A stretch of 64,000 nt of DNA from Acidovorax sp. 210-6. GTDB taxonomy: Bacteria > Pseudomonadota > Gammaproteobacteria > Burkholderiales > Burkholderiaceae_C. Shown one piece after another: positions 61,827 through 64,000 of this stretch; position 1 is the first letter of the stretch; every line of letters begins with the position of its first letter. Position numbers and translations under genes: made by a program. The notes under the pieces were generated by a model. The model ran no database searches and was not told the DNA's origin. It saw only the letters and a list, made by a program, of their open reading frames with translations. The DNA is taken from NCBI RefSeq assembly GCF_010020825.1, contig NZ_JAACJE010000001.1:1-64000 (forward strand), written 5' to 3'.

Positions 61827-63770
61827 ATGACTGAACTGCGCAACGTCGAAGCCGAAGCGCGCCGCTTTCGCGTCCGGGTGGTGGTGCTGGGCCTGGTGGT
61901 GCTGCTGGCGCTGGGCTTGTTGGTGGTGCGGTTGGTGTTCCTGCAGGTGCATCGCCACGACGACCTGGCAGACCAGGCCGAAAGCAACCGCACGGCGGTG
62001 GTGCCCATCGTGCCCAACCGCGGTCTCATTCTGGACCGCAACGGTGTGGTGCTGGCCACCAACTATTCGGCCTACACGCTGGAGATCACGCCTTCCAAGG
62101 TGGATCATCTGGAGCAAACCATCGACGGCCTGGCCGAGATCATCGAAATCCAGCAGCGGGATCGGCGCCGCTTCAAGCGGCTCATGGAAGAGACCAAGGG
62201 CTTCGAATCCTTGCCCATCCGTACCCGCCTGAGCGATGAGGAGGTGGCCCGCTTCACGGCGCAGCGCTACCGTTTCCCGGGTGTGGATGTGAAGGCACGC
62301 CTGTTCCGCAACTATCCCTTGGGCGAGGTGGGCAGCCACGCCATCGGCTACATCGGCCGCATCAACCAGGCGGAGAAAGCGCGAATTCAGGATTCCGAGG
62401 ACGAAGCCAACTACCGTGGCACCGAGTACATCGGCAAGCTGGGCATCGAGCAGAGCTTTGAGGGGCCGTTGCACGGCACCACGGGGGTGGAGCAGATGGA
62501 GACCTCGGCGGGTGGGCGTGCCGTGCGAAAGCTCAACAGCTTTCCTGCCACACCAGGCAAGACCGTGGTGCTGTCGCTGGACATCAAGCTCCAGAAAATG
62601 GTGGAGGAGCTCTATGGTGAGCGCCGGGGCGCCCTGGTGGCCATCGATCCGCGCAACGGCGAGGTGCTGGCGCTGGTGAGCAAGCCCACCTTCGATCCCA
62701 ACCTGTTTGTGGAGGGCATCGACGTGGACAACTGGAATGCCCTGAACACGTCGATCGACAAGCCGCTGCTCAACCGGGCGCTGCGTGGTACCTACCCGCC
62801 GGGCTCTACCTACAAGCCCTTCATGGCCATGGCGGCACTGGAAACGGGCAAGCGCACACCGTCTGCCATCACGCACGATGGCGGTTCCTGGACCTTTGGC
62901 GGCCATGTGTTCCGCAGTCATGGGGACCATGGGCTGGGCGCTGTGGACATGCACCGCAGCATCGTGCAATCGAGCAACGTGTACTACTACCAGCTTGCCA
63001 ATGACATGGGCGTGGATGCCATGCACGACTTCATGAAGCCCTTGGGCTTTGGTCAGATCACGGGCATCGACTTGCAGGGCGAACTGCGCGGCGTCTTGCC
63101 CAGCCAGGCCTGGAAGCGCGAGGCCTACCGGCGCCCCGAGCAGAGGAAGTGGTACGCCGGAGAGACGATCTCACTGGGCATTGGGCAGGGCTACAACAAC
63201 TTCACCATGCTGCAACTGGCCCTGGCCACTGCCACGCTGGCCAATGGGGGGACGCGCTACCAGCCCCACCTGGGCAAGGCCATGGTGGATGCGGTCTCGC
63301 GCGAGACCACGGCCCTGCCCCAGGTGCCCGGGGTGGATCTGGGCTACCGGCCCGCCCATGTCGATGTAGTGCGCAAGGCCATGGTGGGGGTGACGCAAAG
63401 CGGCACCTCCACACGTGTTTTTGCCGGGGCGCGTTACCTTTCGGGGGGCAAGACCGGCACGGCGCAGGCCGTCACCATTGGCCAGAAGGACCGCTACAAC
63501 GCGGCCCGGATGGAAGAGCGCCAACGCGATCATTCGCTCTACATTGCCTTTGCACCGGCCGATGCACCGCGCATCGCGGTGGCCGCGATTGTCGAAAACG
63601 CCGGTTTTGGCGCGGCCCATGCAGCGCCCATCGTGCGCCGGGTGTTCGACTACTGGTTGCTGGGCGAATACCCCAGTGAAGAAGACATGGCCGCCGTGCG
63701 CAAGGGCCTGGCGTCGGCGCCGCTGGGCAAGCCGCGCCCCGTGGCCGACGTGCCACTCACTGCGCCTTGA
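61827..63770 (+). CDS. mrdA: Penicillin-binding protein 2 (MrdA)
   Basis: 647 aa transpeptidase of lateral wall synthesis. N-terminal helix (VVLGLVVLLALGLLVVRLV), a pedestal domain (NRGLILDRNGVVLATN, EVGSHAIGYIGRIN) and the transpeptidase domain with SxxK in PGSTYKPFMAMA, SxN in IVQSSNVYYYQ and KTG in SGGKTGTAQAV. It is the last gene of the mre operon; its end overlaps the convergent EamA gene by 14 bases. Confidence 0.97.
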   Translation: MTELRNVEAEARRFRVRVVVLGLVVLLALGLLVVRLVFLQVHRHDDLADQAESNRTAVVPIVPNRGLILDRNGVVLATNYSAYTLEITPSKVDHLEQTIDGLAEIIEIQQRDRRRFKRLMEETKGFESLPIRTRLSDEEVARFTAQRYRFPGVDVKARLFRNYPLGEVGSHAIGYIGRINQAEKARIQDSEDEANYRGTEYIGKLGIEQSFEGPLHGTTGVEQMETSAGGRAVRKLNSFPATPGKTVVLSLDIKLQKMVEELYGERRGALVAIDPRNGEVLALVSKPTFDPNLFVEGIDVDNWNALNTSIDKPLLNRALRGTYPPGSTYKPFMAMAALETGKRTPSAITHDGGSWTFGGHVFRSHGDHGLGAVDMHRSIVQSSNVYYYQLANDMGVDAMHDFMKPLGFGQITGIDLQGELRGVLPSQAWKREAYRRPEQRKWYAGETISLGIGQGYNNFTMLQLALATATLANGGTRYQPHLGKAMVDAVSRETTALPQVPGVDLGYRPAHVDVVRKAMVGVTQSGTSTRVFAGARYLSGGKTGTAQAVTIGQKDRYNAARMEERQRDHSLYIAFAPADAPRIAVAAIVENAGFGAAHAAPIVRRVFDYWLLGEYPSEEDMAAVRKGLASAPLGKPRPVADVPLTAP

Positions 63771-64000
63771 TGACGACCCTGGGGGCCGGTTGGGACTGGC
63801 TGAACACCAGGGCGGTGACGATCATGGCGGCACCTCCCCAGCCGGCCCAACCCAGGTGTTCGCCCAGCAGCGCCCAGGCCGTGAGTGCGGCAAACACTGG
63901 TTCCAATCCAAAGACGATGGCACTGCGCATGGCATCCACGCGCTGTTGACCCCAGGCCTGCAACGTCACCACCACCACACTCGCCAGCAGACCCAGGTAC
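63757..64000 (-). CDS. EamA/DMT-family transporter, C-terminal end (cut by window edge)
   Basis: The last 80 codons of a membrane carrier; the 5' part is beyond position 64000. The visible EamA stretches are FGLEPVFAALTAWALLGEHL and GWGGAAMIVTALVFSQ, i.e. the last two helices and the typical glutamate-proline loop. The frame stays open to the window edge, upstream of an internal GTG. The substrate is unknown. Confidence 0.85.
   Translation of the reverse strand, partial: YLGLLASVVVVTLQAWGQQRVDAMRSAIVFGLEPVFAALTAWALLGEHLGWAGWGGAAMIVTALVFSQSQPAPRVVIKAQ

Overview
The window is GC-rich DNA with short intergenic gaps and no rRNA, tRNA, insertion sequence, prophage or CRISPR that I can see. Gene content and order (uvrA-MFS-ssb, ilvE followed by a small zf-CHCC protein, gatCAB divergent from mreBCD-mrdA, exoA divergent from pyrE) point to a beta-proteobacterium of the family Comamonadaceae, most likely Acidovorax or a close relative. 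This is a judgement from recognised proteins, not a database search.

Layout. 1-7.5 kb: uvrA (partial), an MFS carrier, ssb, mnmA, an M20 peptidase, a Nudix hydrolase, a TerB-like protein and a GNAT enzyme. 7.5-15.8 kb: a redox island. A PepSY protein with an OmpR-type regulator and a sensor kinase is divergent from an operon of a haem/flavin ferric-reductase-like protein, a PepSY protein, a DUF2271 protein, a PepSY-flavodoxin-reductase fusion and the flavin transferase ApbE. 16-22.5 kb: an envelope island. An LtaS-like phosphotransferase, diacylglycerol kinase and an EptA/MCR-type phosphoethanolamine transferase are divergent from a PmrAB-like two-component pair. 22.5-29.9 kb: a minus-strand run of hemerythrin, Tat-type FAD amine oxidase, membrane aminopropyltransferase, DUF350, DUF4178 and SPFH proteins, with a Fur-box-like site beyond it.

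29.9-38 kb: an orphan flagellar rod-like protein, a beta-propeller lipoprotein, a LysR regulator divergent from a frameshifted beta-alanine aminotransferase and mmsA, then maeB. 38-39.2 kb: a secreted RNase Sa-like ribonuclease followed by a barstar. 39.5-44.5 kb: radA, ilvE, a glycosyltransferase, a zf-CHCC protein and an O-antigen ligase. 44.5-53.3 kb: an RstAB-like pair, AmpG, an M48 protease, a metallo-beta-lactamase-fold hydrolase, RhtA/Lrp and a PilB/GspE ATPase. 53.3-64 kb: exoA/pyrE, a DUF4124 protein, gatBAC, mreBCD-mrdA and a partial EamA transporter.

Two dispersed repeat families run through the window. Family A has eight copies. Two of these lie inside the amine oxidase gene and are read in different frames, one forms the end of ampG, and one is a nested palindrome between gatA and gatB. 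Family B has two copies, each placed directly after a stop codon. Other signals of note are 7-bp direct repeats with 11-bp period in two two-component intergenic regions, and several genes whose -10 box lies 6-8 bases before the start codon (candidate leaderless mRNAs).
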